A stretch of 64,000 nt of DNA. Source: Conchocele bisecta (Eukaryota > Mollusca > Bivalvia > Lucinida > Thyasiridae). The stretch is taken from the NCBI GenBank assembly GCA_029237695.1, contig CM055266.1, positions 10,123,805 through 10,187,804 of the forward strand, in the 5' to 3' direction. Below, piece by piece: positions 63,223 through 64,000 of the stretch; positions within the stretch are counted from its first letter, which is position 1, and every line of letters starts with the position of its first letter. A program made the position numbers and the translations under genes. The notes under the pieces were generated by a model. It was not told where the DNA came from and did no database searches. It was given only the letters and a program-made list of their open reading frames with translations.

Positions 63223-64000
63223 ATGGAATACACCTGTGATGTACATCAACAACCACTGACCTATATTTGACCTTGACCTACATTTAACCTTGAATTACTT
63301 TGATAATTCCCCTTGGTTAAGATTTTTAGTCAACCTTGGTTAAGATTTTTAGTCAAGCTTGTACATGGAATACTATTGTGCATACAGACACCATACTTTG
63401 ATAACCTGTTCTCATAGGGATGTACATCAATAACCCCTGATCTATAGTTGACCTTCACCTACATTTCCTCTTGAATTACTTAGTTAATTCCCCTTGGTTA
63501 AAGTTTGTCAAGCTTGTATATGGAATACTCCTGGCCCTACACCCACTATACTTGGACAACTTCATCTCCTAGTGATGCACATCAACAACCCATGACATAT
63601 ATTTGACCTTGACCTACATTTAACCTTGAATTACTTAGTTAATTCCCCCTGTTTAAGGTTTTTAGTCAACCTTGGTTAAGGTTTTTAGTCAAACTTGTAC
63701 ATAGAATACTATTGTGCATACAGACACCATACTTGGACAACCTTTTCTCATAGGGATGTACATCAATAACCCCTGATCTATATTTGACCTTGACCTACAT
63801 TTCCTCTTGAATTACTTAGCTAATCCCCTTTGGTGAAGGTTTGTAGTAAAGCTTGTAGATGGAATAATCCTGGCCCTACACACATCATACTTGGACAACT
63901 TCATCTCCTAGAGATGCACATCAACAACCCCGGACCTATATTTGACCTTGACCTATATTTAACCTTGAATTACTTACTTAATTCCCCTTGGTTAAGGTGT
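63223..64000. repeat. About 185-bp tandem array, window edge
   Basis: Four or more units with CTATATTTGACCTTGACCTA + CATTTAACCTTGAATTACTT, CCCCTTGGTTAAGGTTTTTA, AGCTTGTACATGGAATACT and GGGATGTACATCAA.AACCC. It continues beyond the window. Confidence 0.85.

Overview
The window looks like a piece of an animal nuclear genome, most likely a bivalve mollusc. It has small exons flanked by GT/AG splice sites, long introns full of short dispersed repeats, degenerate TGACCTTGACC-type arrays, and a repeated block of clam-genome appearance (CTGATCAGACTGTGCGGATG ... CATAAGCCCCATTTCTCC). The species call is an inference. Host coding content is sparse: two consecutive minus-strand exons of a Tudor-like protein (4.2-5.3 kb), a laminin-G-like exon (about 28 kb), a minus-strand first exon of unknown function (about 54.0 kb) and, divergent from it, the first coding exon of an organic anion transporter (SLCO/OATP, 54.6 kb). 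A few weaker exon candidates are listed.

Two large virus-like mobile elements of the Polinton/Maverick (adintovirus-like) class lie 4.6 kb apart. Element 1 (13,540-27,402, 13.86 kb) is bounded by a perfect 6-bp target duplication AACACC and by 1.54-kb terminal inverted repeats beginning AGTAGTAATGGG. It carries the morphogenesis and integration genes: packaging ATPase, two small basic/glycine-rich virion-type proteins, a conserved Polinton protein, integrase, a small membrane protein, penton-like minor capsid protein, another small basic protein, major capsid protein and two copies of the adenain-like protease. I find no DNA polymerase in it. Its left half is a patchwork of inverted and direct fragments of its own right half, a host repeat, and two histone-type 3' stem-loops.

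Element 2 (31,977-45,744, 13.77 kb) is a near-complete palindrome: two arms of about 6.87 and 6.79 kb around a spacer of about 111 bp. Each arm carries a protein-primed type-B DNA polymerase, a small basic protein upstream of it, two small paralogous helix-turn-helix-like proteins, a third paralogue fused to a Ser/acidic linker and a membrane segment, and a small C2H2 zinc-finger protein. It has no capsid, ATPase, protease or integrase. The two elements are therefore complementary in gene content and share only the terminal AGTAGTA. Whether this is a functional split (one element supplying replication, the other virions and integration) or two independent end-duplication derivatives cannot be decided from the sequence, but it is the most interesting feature here. 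Nearly all genes of both elements carry single-base frameshifts, many at A-runs. Where I compared the two arms of element 2 the breaks were private to one arm, which points to errors or decay after the palindrome formed.

The flanks hold further mobile DNA: a Tc1-like transposase relic (9.0-9.2 kb), a PIF/Harbinger element with 26-bp terminal repeats and CAG duplication (10,440-12,534), a second CAG-flanked fold-back element starting 12 bp past the laminin-G exon (28,286-29,778), several fold-back MITEs (48.6, 51.1-51.9, 57.6 kb), pogo/Tigger-like mini-palindromes (52.0, 57.9 kb), a palindromic satellite (1.34-4.19 kb), and a 5.1-kb element with CAGGCCGTCAAG ends and 6-bp duplication ATGGAA (58,109-63,222) that splits a tandem array.
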